From GCA-2737665 sp044344795 (GTDB taxonomy: Bacteria; Bacteroidota; Bacteroidia; Palsa-965), in assembly GCA_044344795.1 (NCBI GenBank), contig JBIJCF010000007.1, positions 1 through 64,000 on the forward strand: 64,000 bases of DNA. The letters are read 5' to 3'. Positions 8,721 to 17,008 of this stretch are shown piece after piece (the first letter of the stretch is position 1; the number at the start of each line of letters is the position of its first letter). The notes below the pieces were generated by a model, which searched no databases, was not told the DNA's origin, and saw only the letters and a program-made list of their open reading frames with translations. The translations under genes and the position numbers were made by a program.

Positions 8721-10130
8721 GTGAATTTCGAAGATATCCTGATCCGGCAATTACCATTTGAGCCCACAAGCGGTCAGCGCGCGGCAGCTAAAGCGTTGGA
8801 TCGTTTCATTACTTCACCCGATCCGTTGCAGGTATTTGTATTGCGCGGATACGCTGGAACGGGTAAAACATCTCTCATCGCTGCACTGGTGCGGGCATTG
8901 CCTGCGGTACGCATGAAAAGTGTATTACTTGCTCCGACAGGTCGCGCGGCGAAAGTGGTTTCGGGATATTCAGGTAAACAAGCATTCACCGTGCATCGAA
9001 AAATTTATCGCACAGCAGGAACAGATGATGACGGATTCGTGGGTTTACAAAACAACACACATACCGATACGATTTTTATAGTGGATGAAGCGTCCATGAT
9101 TGGTCAGGGAAGTAGCGACAAACAAGCGTTTCCGAATAGTTTACTCGAGGATCTTTTTACTTATGTAGAGCACGGAGAAAATTGCCGACTCATATTTGTC
9201 GGTGATACTGCTCAGCTTCCTCCTGTTGGCTTGAGCGATTCACCCGCATTAGATCCCAATTACCTTAAACGCAATTTCGGTTTTCAGGTACACGCTGTAG
9301 AACTGAATGAAGTTGTACGTCAACAATTGGATTCAGGCGTATTATTGAATGCCACACGTTTACGCCTCGCTCTGGCTGCAGGTGAAACAGGCTATCCGCA
9401 ATTCGTTACTCAAGGTTATCATGATTTGATTCGTCTTGAAGGCAGCGACTTGATGGATGCACTGGAACAATCGTATAGCAAGTTTGGTCCGGAAGACACG
9501 ATTATCATTTGCCGTTCCAATAAACGTGCGAACCAGTACAATCAAGCCATTCGACAACGCATTCGTTGGCAGGAAGATGAAATTTCTACTGGTGATTACA
9601 TCATGATTGTGAAGAACAATTATTTCTGGTTGCCACAAGATTCAAAAGCCGGTTTCCTTGCCAATGGCGACACGGCAATCATTCGCCGCATCAATAAATA
9701 TCGCGATATGCACGGATTTCGCTTTGCAGATGTTACGATTCAATTGCTCGATTATCCGGATGAACCCGAATTAGACACACGCATTATTCTAGACAGTTTA
9801 CACACTGAAGCACCTGCATTAACGCCGCAGCAACAACAACAATTATTTGAAAGTGTGGCGGGCGATTATGCCGACCTCGGCTCGAAAGGCGCTATTTATC
9901 GCGAAATGAAGAAGGATGAATACTTCAATGCACTGCAAGTAAAATTTGCTTATGCCGTTACGTGTCACAAAGCACAAGGCGGTCAGTGGGCTTCGGTGTT
10001 TATTGAACAAGGTTATTTAACGGAAGAAATGCTCAATGCTGATTTTCTCCGCTGGCTGTACACCGGCATTACACGAACCACAGACAAAGTGTATCTGATT
10101 AACTTCAACAAAGAATTTTACGCCGATTAA
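8721..10130 (+). CDS. RecD-like ATP-dependent DNA helicase (AAA_30 / UvrD_C_2)
   Basis: Superfamily 1 helicase of 469 aa. Visible motifs: Walker A GYAGTGKT (43-50), motif Ia APTGRAAK, Walker B VDEASM (121-126), motif III GDTAQLPPVG, then near the C-terminus TCHKAQGGQW and the arginine-finger motif TGITRTTDKV. This is the arrangement of short RecD2-like proteins without the long N-terminal domain. A role in DNA repair or recombination is inferred. The start is GTG at 8721; no later in-frame start precedes the Walker motif. It overlaps the following convergent gene by 4 bases. Confidence 0.9.
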   Translation: MNFEDILIRQLPFEPTSGQRAAAKALDRFITSPDPLQVFVLRGYAGTGKTSLIAALVRALPAVRMKSVLLAPTGRAAKVVSGYSGKQAFTVHRKIYRTAGTDDDGFVGLQNNTHTDTIFIVDEASMIGQGSSDKQAFPNSLLEDLFTYVEHGENCRLIFVGDTAQLPPVGLSDSPALDPNYLKRNFGFQVHAVELNEVVRQQLDSGVLLNATRLRLALAAGETGYPQFVTQGYHDLIRLEGSDLMDALEQSYSKFGPEDTIIICRSNKRANQYNQAIRQRIRWQEDEISTGDYIMIVKNNYFWLPQDSKAGFLANGDTAIIRRINKYRDMHGFRFADVTIQLLDYPDEPELDTRIILDSLHTEAPALTPQQQQQLFESVAGDYADLGSKGAIYREMKKDEYFNALQVKFAYAVTCHKAQGGQWASVFIEQGYLTEEMLNADFLRWLYTGITRTTDKVYLINFNKEFYAD

Positions 10131-11437
10131 CTTTTTCCTTTGCGTTTTTCCTGTCGCGTTTGAGCGGGTTTCACATCGGCATCCTTGTTTTGTGCAGGAT
10201 CGGGGGCTTTCGAGAATAAACGTTTGAATGGATATATCATCTGTCCAACAAATGAATCCGGAACATCGTTATCGGGAATACCAAGAATAGGTTGTTTGTC
10301 TTTCGGATTATAAAAGAAACCAAACAACACATCCCAAATGGCCAGTGCTGATGCGTAGTTCACACCGTATTTACCGGGAATATTTCTGGAATGATGCCAA
10401 TAATGCGTTTGCGGTGTGATGAAGATGTAATTCAAAAATCCGAAGTTGACTTTAATGTTGGTGTGCGATAAGAAAGTGAGGAAATACGCAATCCACACGT
10501 AATAGATGACGTATAATTCCATTTTGAATCCTAACAAAGCAAACGGAATCCAGAAAGCCGGCTTCAGCACCAGGTATTCTCCAAAGTGAAAATGTCGTGT
10601 CGATGCAAAGCCCAATGTTTCCTGTGCGTGATGAATTTTATGGAACTGCCATAAGAAATTACTGCGATGCAACAAGAAATGACCGAACCACTGTAAGAAA
10701 TCAATCGCAATAAAGAAAAACAAAAAGCGCAGTCCGGGAGGCAAGGCATCGTGCAAGTTGAAAATAGGTGTTTGAATTCCCATGGCTCCAAGCCCTTTCA
10801 GTGTAAGATATTCCACGGCACTGGTCATCGCGTATAATCCAATGACTTGAATCGTAAAGTCAATAAAAATCACATACAACAGATCTGTCCAAAAACCTTT
10901 ACGCTGAATTAATGGATAATTGATACGTTTTGGAAATATAAATTCCAGCATAAACGTTATCAGATACACGAGAAACAAATAAATGAGTGGCGAATAAACA
11001 GAAGGATTAGAGAACGAAGATTTCATCAATTCTACGTAATCCTTAAAACCACTGATAAACGATTCCGACAGCGTCAGCGTTGTTAACGAGATAGCAGGAA
11101 TAGCAGTCGCTACATTGCTCGTATCAACAGTGAACGGCGCAGAATAGCCCAAATGAAAACCTGTGCGTTGTACTTTAACGAGATAGCGACCTGCAGGAAT
11201 TTTTGCAAACCGATAATTTCCTTTCTTATCGGATGTTTCCAGTGCAAGAGGCATGGAGTCTGCAGCATTCAACAACAATACCGAAGCATTGCGCAAACCT
11301 TCTGCACTACCATCATTAATACTTCCTTTCAATACATAACTACGCTGATGACCATGATGCTGCGCGCTCAGCTGAAACGTTACGCACAGCAACAGCGACA
11401 ACACACTATATCGAATGATATTCTTCCGCACTTTCAT
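10127..11437 (-). CDS. sterol desaturase-family membrane protein with N-terminal carboxypeptidase-regulatory-like domain
   Basis: A fusion. After a signal peptide (residues 1-25, ending SAQ) comes a domain of about 85 residues like CarboxypepD_reg / CNA-B (YVLKGSINDGSAEGLRNASV, then GNYRFAKIPAGRYLVKVQRTG). Hydrophobic segments and the three histidine clusters of the fatty acid hydroxylase superfamily follow: HFLLH, HKIHH and HYWHH. Iron-dependent oxidation of a lipid is inferred; substrate unknown. The frame is open to 11575, but I start at ATG 11437 (436 aa) because the signal peptide begins there and the extension overlaps the divergent CapA-like gene. The C-terminal tail is basic. Confidence 0.87.
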   Translation of the reverse strand: MKVRKNIIRYSVLSLLLCVTFQLSAQHHGHQRSYVLKGSINDGSAEGLRNASVLLLNAADSMPLALETSDKKGNYRFAKIPAGRYLVKVQRTGFHLGYSAPFTVDTSNVATAIPAISLTTLTLSESFISGFKDYVELMKSSFSNPSVYSPLIYLFLVYLITFMLEFIFPKRINYPLIQRKGFWTDLLYVIFIDFTIQVIGLYAMTSAVEYLTLKGLGAMGIQTPIFNLHDALPPGLRFLFFFIAIDFLQWFGHFLLHRSNFLWQFHKIHHAQETLGFASTRHFHFGEYLVLKPAFWIPFALLGFKMELYVIYYVWIAYFLTFLSHTNIKVNFGFLNYIFITPQTHYWHHSRNIPGKYGVNYASALAIWDVLFGFFYNPKDKQPILGIPDNDVPDSFVGQMIYPFKRLFSKAPDPAQNKDADVKPAQTRQEKRKGKS

Positions 11438-11442
11438 ACCGA

Positions 11443-11450
11443 CGAATTTA
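11443..11450 (-). promoter_or_regulatory. putative -7 box TAAATTCG
   Basis: One mismatch to TAnnTTTG, ending 5 bases before the ATG at 11437. The divergent neighbour has the same TTCG variant at similar spacing. Confidence 0.3.
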
Positions 11451-11474
11451 AGAATAACACCCGAACGAAAATCG

Positions 11475-11482
11475 TAATTTCG
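11475..11482 (+). promoter_or_regulatory. putative -7 box TAATTTCG
   Basis: One mismatch to TAnnTTTG, 4 bases before the GTG start of the CapA-like gene. Confidence 0.3.
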
Positions 11483-11486
11483 AAAC

Positions 11487-12875
11487 GTGATCGACAGAAA
11501 GAAATTTAATCCCGTCCGACCGCTAACTTTTGCGGGGAAACTGCTTACCGGAACCGTGCGTGGATTATTCGCCACTCGTAGATTATTGGGTGGAGTCGAT
11601 TGGCACTTTCCCTTGGATGGCCATCATGAAGATCCGCGCAAGATGAATTGGACACATCGTTTGTTCTTCGGTCACAAATATTATTACCGTGCTATTACAG
11701 CTGCAGAGCCCGACGCTAACATTGAACACCTTTTTCGTTCTCAACGTGCCTATCCTGAATTACCACAAGATTTCCAACCTATTTCATCTTGTACTGTAAG
11801 TGCCGGAGGCGATTTGATGCCTTATTCCTGGATTACTCCGCAAACTTGCCAAAATCTTTGGGATGAAGCGGGCGAATGGTTCTTTGATGCCGATGTCGTT
11901 GCGGCTAATTTGGAAACACCTATTGCGACAACAAAGCCTGCATCGTACGTTCCCGAGGTGATGTTGAACAACATGTATTTTAATGGTGACGAAGCATTAT
12001 GGCAAGTGTTTACAGCAAACGGTCGATACGGAAACTATAATGTACTCAGCACGGCTAACAATCATTCTCTCGATCAAGGTGTAGACGGATTACGTGATAC
12101 GATCAACTTTCTTCAGCAGAAAAACATTCAACATGTAGGCACGGCGAGAACTGTAGAGGAATCGTATGAGCCGGTGATTATTGAACGTAACGGCATTAAA
12201 ACAGGATTTGTAGCGGCAACGTTTTCGTTAAATGCATTGCAACTATCGGAAAACGAAAAACATCATTGTCATCATTACAATTTGAATGAAGAAAATCCTG
12301 ATGTAACCGGACTAGTTGCGCAGGCGGAACGAGCGCGTGCTGCAGGAGCTGAATTTATCATCGGTATGTTGCACATGGGTTGTGCGTATCAGCCGTATCC
12401 TTCGCAACAAATTATCAAGAACATGCATCGCATTTGCGAGGCCGCACAACTCGATCTGGTGCTGGGCGGTCATCCGCACAATGTGCAACCGTTCGAATGG
12501 TATGCGTATGATACACCAAACGGAAAAAAGAACGCATTCATCATTTACTCTCAAGGCGATTTTATTGCCTACGATATTTTCAAATGGTGCCACTTGCCGT
12601 TGTTGCTGAAGTTCACACTGACAGCGGGAATGAGCGCCGGTAAACGAGAAGTGCGAATTACGAATATCGATGCGCGATTATTTTATTTATATGCACAAGT
12701 CATAGCGGGAAAAGTAACTTCGTTGCAGCTGAAAGATTTTTTGCGTTTAATGAATGATGATGCAGAACTCCGCAACGATATGGAAGCCTACCGCGAATGG
12801 CAAGAATTAAAACAATTCGCAGCGCAGTATTTATTATCCGGCAATCTGGAACATTTGATCAACACTCAGAAATAA
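11487..12875 (+). CDS. CapA family protein (PGA_cap metallophosphatase-like)
   Basis: Calcineurin-fold protein of the CapA / poly-gamma-glutamate biosynthesis family, 462 aa. Conserved blocks appear in order: SAGGDLMPY (about 109-117), ANLETPI, LSTANNHSLDQG, GMLHMGCAYQPYPS and GGHPHNVQPFEWY, which hold the Asp/Asn/His metal ligands. No signal peptide or membrane anchor is visible at the N-terminus. There is no capB/capC next to it, so a role in polyglutamate synthesis should not be assumed; many lone homologues are uncharacterised. The start is GTG. It overlaps the convergent LysE gene by 10 bases. Confidence 0.85.
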   Translation: MIDRKKFNPVRPLTFAGKLLTGTVRGLFATRRLLGGVDWHFPLDGHHEDPRKMNWTHRLFFGHKYYYRAITAAEPDANIEHLFRSQRAYPELPQDFQPISSCTVSAGGDLMPYSWITPQTCQNLWDEAGEWFFDADVVAANLETPIATTKPASYVPEVMLNNMYFNGDEALWQVFTANGRYGNYNVLSTANNHSLDQGVDGLRDTINFLQQKNIQHVGTARTVEESYEPVIIERNGIKTGFVAATFSLNALQLSENEKHHCHHYNLNEENPDVTGLVAQAERARAAGAEFIIGMLHMGCAYQPYPSQQIIKNMHRICEAAQLDLVLGGHPHNVQPFEWYAYDTPNGKKNAFIIYSQGDFIAYDIFKWCHLPLLLKFTLTAGMSAGKREVRITNIDARLFYLYAQVIAGKVTSLQLKDFLRLMNDDAELRNDMEAYREWQELKQFAAQYLLSGNLEHLINTQK

Positions 12876-13474
12876 AACTGAACAAAGAGCGCAATTCCGA
12901 AAAGGATAAATAGTATCCCCACTACCCGATCAATCATAGCCAATACATGCTCGGTAATAAAACGCTTGAGTGAAGAAGCACTGAATGCAATCAATATTTC
13001 CATTCCGAAGATGGCAGTCAGCGCGCCGGTGTAAAACGTGAACGTTTCGTTCAGATTGAATTGCACTACAGTTGTTAGATGGGTACTTACGGCCAACCAA
13101 CCCACATAGTTTCCCGGATTTAAAATATTCAACGCGAAACCTGTTCCGAAGAAATAGAAAAAACGTCCGGCTTTTGTTTCGGGATACTTCACCACTTTTC
13201 GTTTACGCAGCATATTAAATCCGTAGAACAAAAGGAACACCGCACCGAAAATGCGCACTACCAATTCGGTGGTACTTCCTTCCGGAATTAAATTGGCGTT
13301 GACGATACTTAAAGAAATGAGGATGATATCCGAAACGATTACACCTGCGGAGATCATCAAACAACTGCGAAAGCCGTTATCGATGCTGTTTTGAACCAAC
13401 GCAAAAAACACCGTGCCCAGCATGATGCTCATGATCATTCCGGTTCCTGTTCCGCTTAAAAATGCTTCGAGCAT
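12866..13474 (-). CDS. LysE/RhtB family transporter
   Basis: Six-helix membrane protein (202 aa) of the LysE amino-acid exporter superfamily. The N-terminal hallmark GTGTGMIMSIMLGTVFFALVQ is a variant of the usual GPxxxLV start, and the middle has FALNILNPGNYVGWL, matching the family NPxxxxxW signature. The open frame extends to 13579, but the extra 35 codons lie in a repeat-containing intergenic stretch and lack transmembrane character, so I start at ATG 13474. Substrate unknown. Confidence 0.87.
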   Translation of the reverse strand: MLEAFLSGTGTGMIMSIMLGTVFFALVQNSIDNGFRSCLMISAGVIVSDIILISLSIVNANLIPEGSTTELVVRIFGAVFLLFYGFNMLRKRKVVKYPETKAGRFFYFFGTGFALNILNPGNYVGWLAVSTHLTTVVQFNLNETFTFYTGALTAIFGMEILIAFSASSLKRFITEHVLAMIDRVVGILFILFGIALFVQFYF

Positions 13475-13573
13475 GCGGCAAAGGTAAGGATTGCAAAATT
13501 GGCGTGTTGATGTGCTGGTGCTATAGTGTATCGGATTATTAGTGCCAACAACCAAAGCACTATTGCACGACAT

Positions 13574-13595
13574 CACCAAAGCACCAAAGCACCAA
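13574..13595. repeat. short tandem repeat (CACCAAAG, 2.75 copies)
   Basis: CACCAAAG occurs twice in direct succession, followed by CACCAA, between the LysE gene and ssrA. No function is evident. Confidence 0.6.
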
Positions 13596-13647
13596 TTAAT
13601 TGCTCAACCACCTTAGCAACGCGAGTACCAATCCCCCTTTTCGGTTG

Positions 13648-13655
13648 TATCTTTG
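13648..13655 (+). promoter_or_regulatory. -7 box TATCTTTG upstream of ssrA
   Basis: Exact TAnnTTTG match 23 bases before the predicted mature 5' end of tmRNA, fitting a short 5' leader removed by processing. No good -33 box at 19-21 bp. Confidence 0.5.
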
Positions 13656-13678
13656 TGTCAGTTCTTTAAAGTATCACC

Positions 13679-14045
13679 GGGCCCGACCGGTTTTGACAGC
13701 GGGTACTCAGGTGTGTAAGCATGTCGTGCGTTGTGAATATGGCACGTTAATATCAACTCTCACAACTATAAATGGCGAGTCTAACTACGCCCTTGCTGCT
13801 TAATACCAGGTATTAAGTTCAGCTTTGTCAGCCGGGAAGCTTCTCCTTTCTGCGTCTCGGGTTCTGGCACCATAAATGAAGGGAGTCTTTCGTAGTGTTC
13901 CGTTACGAGAAGACTATCAGGAACTACGGAATAATTCGGCGTGCTTTAGTGCCTGATTATTCCCGACAACCAAACTGAAGCTACACATGTAGAAAGCACA
14001 TTTAAGGCTTGATTGGACGAGAGTTCGATTCTCTCCGGGTCCACC
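13679..14045 (+). ncRNA. ssrA: transfer-messenger RNA (tmRNA)
   Basis: Rescues stalled ribosomes and tags the nascent peptide. The acceptor stem is formed by GGGCCCG at the 5' end and CGGGTCC at 14036-14042, 7 pairs with one G-U. The T-arm GAGAG-TTCGATT-CTCTC directly precedes it, and GACCGGTTTTGACAG follows the 5' strand as in other tmRNAs. The tag frame at 13774-13800 reads GESNYALAA followed by TAA at 13801, a typical Bacteroidota tag ending in ALAA. The genome encodes only the discriminator A plus CC, so the terminal A of CCA must be added. Length is about 367 nt; one-piece form. A strong terminator follows at once. Confidence 0.95.
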
Positions 14046-14049
14046 CGAA

Positions 14050-14084
14050 GGGACAAACCGATTTTTTCAGTTTGTCCCTTTTTT
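14050..14084 (+). terminator. intrinsic terminator of ssrA
   Basis: Perfect 9-bp stem GGGACAAAC / GTTTGTCCC, 11-nt loop, then six T. It begins 5 bases after the tmRNA 3' end. Confidence 0.9.
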
Positions 14085-14265
14085 ATTTCCTCTGAAAATC
14101 TTGTAAATACTATTGCTTCGCGAGACTCTGCTTTTTTAAAAAGAGCTCGAACTTTTTTGAAAAACAAGGCTTTTACCCTAAAATTTCAAAGGGACTCGAA
14201 CTTATAAGAAAAAGTAATCGGAATAATATGGAATCTCATTCCAAATAATTCCTTACATTTGATAT

Positions 14266-15426
14266 ATGATTAAGCGAGTAGCTACAAGTAAACTAAAAGA
14301 CCTTGCTACAAAATTCAAAGCTGTGGCAGTTACAGGTGCTCGTCAAACGGGAAAAACGACTTTGGTAAAACAAGTTTTTAAAGGCAAACCTTATCTTTCA
14401 TTGGAAAACCCAGATACTCGTAGTTTCGCCCTTGAAGATCCTAGAGGTTTTTTGGAAACCTATCGTGATGGCGCAATCTTGGACGAGGTTCAGCGCGCTC
14501 CTGCACTTTTTTCTTACCTCCAAGAAGTTCTGGATAATTCAAAAACAAAAGGTTTATTTATTCTTTCAGGATCGAATAATTTTTTATTGCAACAAACAAT
14601 TTCCCAAACTTTAGCTGGTAGAGTTGGGTACATAAATCTATTACCATTTTCCATAACTGAATTAAAGAGATCAAAGCTTTTGCCTAAGCGCGATGATGAA
14701 CTAATGCTGACAGGATTTTATCCTCCCATTTATGATCAAAAAATCCCACCAATAGATTGGTGTCCAAATTACATTAGAACGTATATAGAAAAAGATGTAA
14801 GGCAAATCAAGAATATAACAGATCTTATTGTATTTGAAAAGTTCATTAAGTTGTTAGCTGGTCGTTCAGGTCAGGAATTAAATTATTCCGCATTATCGGT
14901 GGAAATCGGGGTTGATGTAAAAACGGTCCAATCATGGATTGGGATATTAGAAAGTAGTTTTATAGTTTACTTATTAAAACCACATCACAAAAATTTCAAT
15001 AAAACTATTGTCAAGCGGCCAAAGCTTTACTTTTATGACACCGCATTAGTTTGCTATTTATTGGGGATACGAAATACTTCTCAACTTACTACGCATCCAT
15101 TAAGAGGATCAATATTTGAAGGAATGGTGGTTACTGAACTTATTAAGAAAAGAACCAATGCGGGATTGGAGATAAATTTGTTTTATTGGAGAGATAAAAC
15201 CGGTCACGAAATTGACATTATTGTTGATGACGGTGATAAACTGCTTCCTATTGAGATCAAATCCGGTAAAACTATAAATACGGAATTCTTTAAAAACATA
15301 GAATATTGGTCAAATTTAAGCAAATCTAAAAGGTCCATGCTATTATATGCAGGAGAACAAAGTCAGAAAAGAACCAATGGAAAAGAAATACTAAATTGGA
15401 GAAGTTTAATTAATTACGAATTATAG
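14266..15426 (+). CDS. AAA ATPase with C-terminal DUF4143 domain
   Basis: A 386-aa protein of the AAA_14/DUF4143 family. Walker A GARQTGKT is at 24-31, Walker B ILDEVQR at 71-77 and the sensor-like LSGSNNFLL near 104. The C-terminal domain holds a winged-helix-like segment (SALSVEIGVDVKTVQSWI) and an endonuclease-like DUF4143 region with HEIDIIVDDG and PIEIKSG (D-PxExK-like pattern). Such proteins are widespread in accessory DNA and their cellular role is unknown. The gene is visibly more A/T-rich than those left of ssrA and stands alone in its direction, which fits horizontal acquisition next to ssrA, though no integrase is present. Confidence 0.88.
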   Translation: MIKRVATSKLKDLATKFKAVAVTGARQTGKTTLVKQVFKGKPYLSLENPDTRSFALEDPRGFLETYRDGAILDEVQRAPALFSYLQEVLDNSKTKGLFILSGSNNFLLQQTISQTLAGRVGYINLLPFSITELKRSKLLPKRDDELMLTGFYPPIYDQKIPPIDWCPNYIRTYIEKDVRQIKNITDLIVFEKFIKLLAGRSGQELNYSALSVEIGVDVKTVQSWIGILESSFIVYLLKPHHKNFNKTIVKRPKLYFYDTALVCYLLGIRNTSQLTTHPLRGSIFEGMVVTELIKKRTNAGLEINLFYWRDKTGHEIDIIVDDGDKLLPIEIKSGKTINTEFFKNIEYWSNLSKSKRSMLLYAGEQSQKRTNGKEILNWRSLINYEL

Positions 15427-15607
15427 AAGATTGCATATTTTCAATAAATCTTCCCTTAAAGTGTTCGAAAAAATATCCGTGGAGTCCACGACTAAACTTA
15501 TCGAGGTTTGTTACAGACAATCAAGGCTATACATCTTGGGCGTTTTTGCTTTTCGGTGTATATCTCTCACCCGAAAATTCAATCAGAATGAAAGTTCACC
15601 TAAAGTG

Positions 15608-15635
15608 AAACAGTATCTTTTTACTGTTTTTTTTT
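15608..15635 (+). terminator. terminator-like hairpin downstream of the DUF4143 gene
   Basis: Perfect 8-bp stem AAACAGTA / TACTGTTT, 6-nt loop, then a run of T. It lies about 180 bases after the ATPase stop. Confidence 0.6.
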
Positions 15636-15742
15636 ACGGAAACAATTAGCTATTAAAGACGAGACGGTACTTCTCAAGTTAGAAAAACCGTTCAATCTAT
15701 TCTTATCCTTTTGTAAAAGGGTTAAGAGAAAAACTGCTCTCA

Positions 15743-15770
15743 GATACCATTCTACTCCGATACCATTCTA
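15743..15770. repeat. 12-bp direct repeat GATACCATTCTA
   Basis: Two exact copies at 15743-15754 and 15759-15770, 16 bases apart start to start. A weaker third copy (ATATCGTTCTA) follows near 15784. Spacing of 16 does not favour one DNA face. Confidence 0.5.
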
Positions 15771-15941
15771 AATGAAATTTAAAATATCGTTCTAATTTGC
15801 ACTTTGAGGGTTTGAATAGTATTGCTGTCCATCAAAATTGACATTTACTATTAGCTCTAGGATTTACTTTGAAAAGTTCTAACGATACAAAATTTATTAG
15901 CAAAAATTCTAAGTTGTAAAAAGGTCTCTTTTCTCGACTTT

Positions 15942-16208
15942 ATGAAAGTATTAATTCCAATAGAAGTATATACTTTAACGGTTCACCATAATTCTCCAAC
16001 AAGCAGAATAAAAGAGGCAGGCATCGTGCAACAAGCACAACAATTTACATTGATCAATCACCTCACATTGAAATAATTCGCAAAAAACTTCCTCACTCCA
16101 ATGTGTACACAATAACAAAAGAAGTACTCCGTTTTATTTCTGAAGTGCTAACAACAACAGAGGTAACAAACTACGTAAGTGTGTCCCAATGTATTTGTAG
16201 CAGGTGAT
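15942..16208 (+). pseudogene. possible frameshifted gene remnant
   Basis: An ATG at 15942 opens a 44-codon frame (MKVLIPIEVYTLTVHH...) ending at 16076. In another frame, from about 16010 to 16208, a plausible amphipathic protein sequence continues (STTIYIDQSPHIEIIRKKL, then a helix-like segment). One frameshift would join them. No family recognised; could be chance in A/T-rich DNA. Confidence 0.2.
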
Positions 16209-16375
16209 ATTTCAATTTATTCTTTGCCAAATAACTTCAAAGTTACATTATAAACATTCATAACATAAACACTACGAACAGACATGGCATTGTCCATTAA
16301 TTATTTCTAAGACGCAGAAACAGTACAAATCACGATAAAATAGACCTTAATAAAATTAACCTAAAAACTATAACT

Positions 16376-16990
16376 ATGAAAAAAACACTTGCCATATTAT
16401 TTCTGTCGTTGCAGGCAGCTTTATTCGCTCAAAAAAAAGGTCCCCAAACTGATCCTTTAACCATAGCACGACTGATAAAATACTCGGTTATGATACAAGA
16501 TACCAGTACATTGGCGACACAAATCAGCAGGAATGGCCCAGAAACTACATTAGGCGATTTGTCGTTATATAAAACGCCCGAATATCTCGATGCCACATCT
16601 TTTAATCAATTGATGAATGTTATAGCCCAATTTGTAAAAGATACGAATACTGCCGTGTATGATTATAATGGAAGGAAAGTAGCCCATAAGGAAGAAGCCC
16701 AGAGGATTATGAAATGTGATTCGATTCCAATAATAACATTTGATGAATTCGGCAATGAAACGAATAAAATGATTTGGTATTGCGATAGTACCCGATATAG
16801 AATGGCAACTAGAATTGATTTCATGGAATGTTGGACAATTGACCAGAAAAGTTTTCAAATCAGTAAAGAAATTCTTTGTTACACGCTCTGCTACTTCGAT
16901 ACAGAACGAACCATGTGGGTGCCAATTCTCACGATTTATAAGGACAAATTTGCTGCTGAAAGAGTAGCAATACTAAGTGGAAACCGTTAA
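16376..16990 (+). CDS. hypothetical secreted protein, 204 aa
   Basis: Starts with a clear signal peptide (MKKTLAILFLSLQAALFAQ, cleavage after AQ). The mature part has no recognised domain; it contains six cysteine-poor beta-like segments and phrases such as RIMKCDSIPIITFDEFGNE and MWYC-like aromatic patches. It lies 18 bases upstream of the GldM-C-like gene, so the two are likely one operon and possibly partners in the cell envelope. A/T-rich composition matches the surrounding accessory region. Confidence 0.75.
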   Translation: MKKTLAILFLSLQAALFAQKKGPQTDPLTIARLIKYSVMIQDTSTLATQISRNGPETTLGDLSLYKTPEYLDATSFNQLMNVIAQFVKDTNTAVYDYNGRKVAHKEEAQRIMKCDSIPIITFDEFGNETNKMIWYCDSTRYRMATRIDFMECWTIDQKSFQISKEILCYTLCYFDTERTMWVPILTIYKDKFAAERVAILSGNR

Positions 16991-17008
16991 CCTTTAATAC
17001 TTAGCCAA

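Larger units (their letters stand above)
15427..16375. other. long A/T-rich interval without an intact gene
   Basis: About 950 bases between the DUF4143 ATPase and the next secreted protein. It holds a terminator-like hairpin (15608-15635), an imperfect inverted repeat around 15701-15727 (CTTATCCTTTT / AAAAGGGTTAAG), a 12-bp direct repeat (15743-15770), and a short coding-like stretch in two frames (15942-16208). The 72-codon frame at 15431-15649 shows no family features. The pattern suggests decayed accessory DNA. Confidence 0.6.

Noticed and set aside
13600..13803. 67-codon frame ending NGESNYALAA
   Set aside because: It only reads through the tmRNA tag region; the tag is translated by resumption, not from this ATG.
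13946..14167. 73-codon reverse-strand frame reading ...RVDPERIELSSNQAL...
   Set aside because: It is antisense to the tmRNA tRNA-like 3' end; such frames are frequent artefacts of tRNA-type genes.
15431..15649. 72-codon frame after the DUF4143 gene
   Set aside because: No family, no promoter, crosses a terminator-like hairpin.
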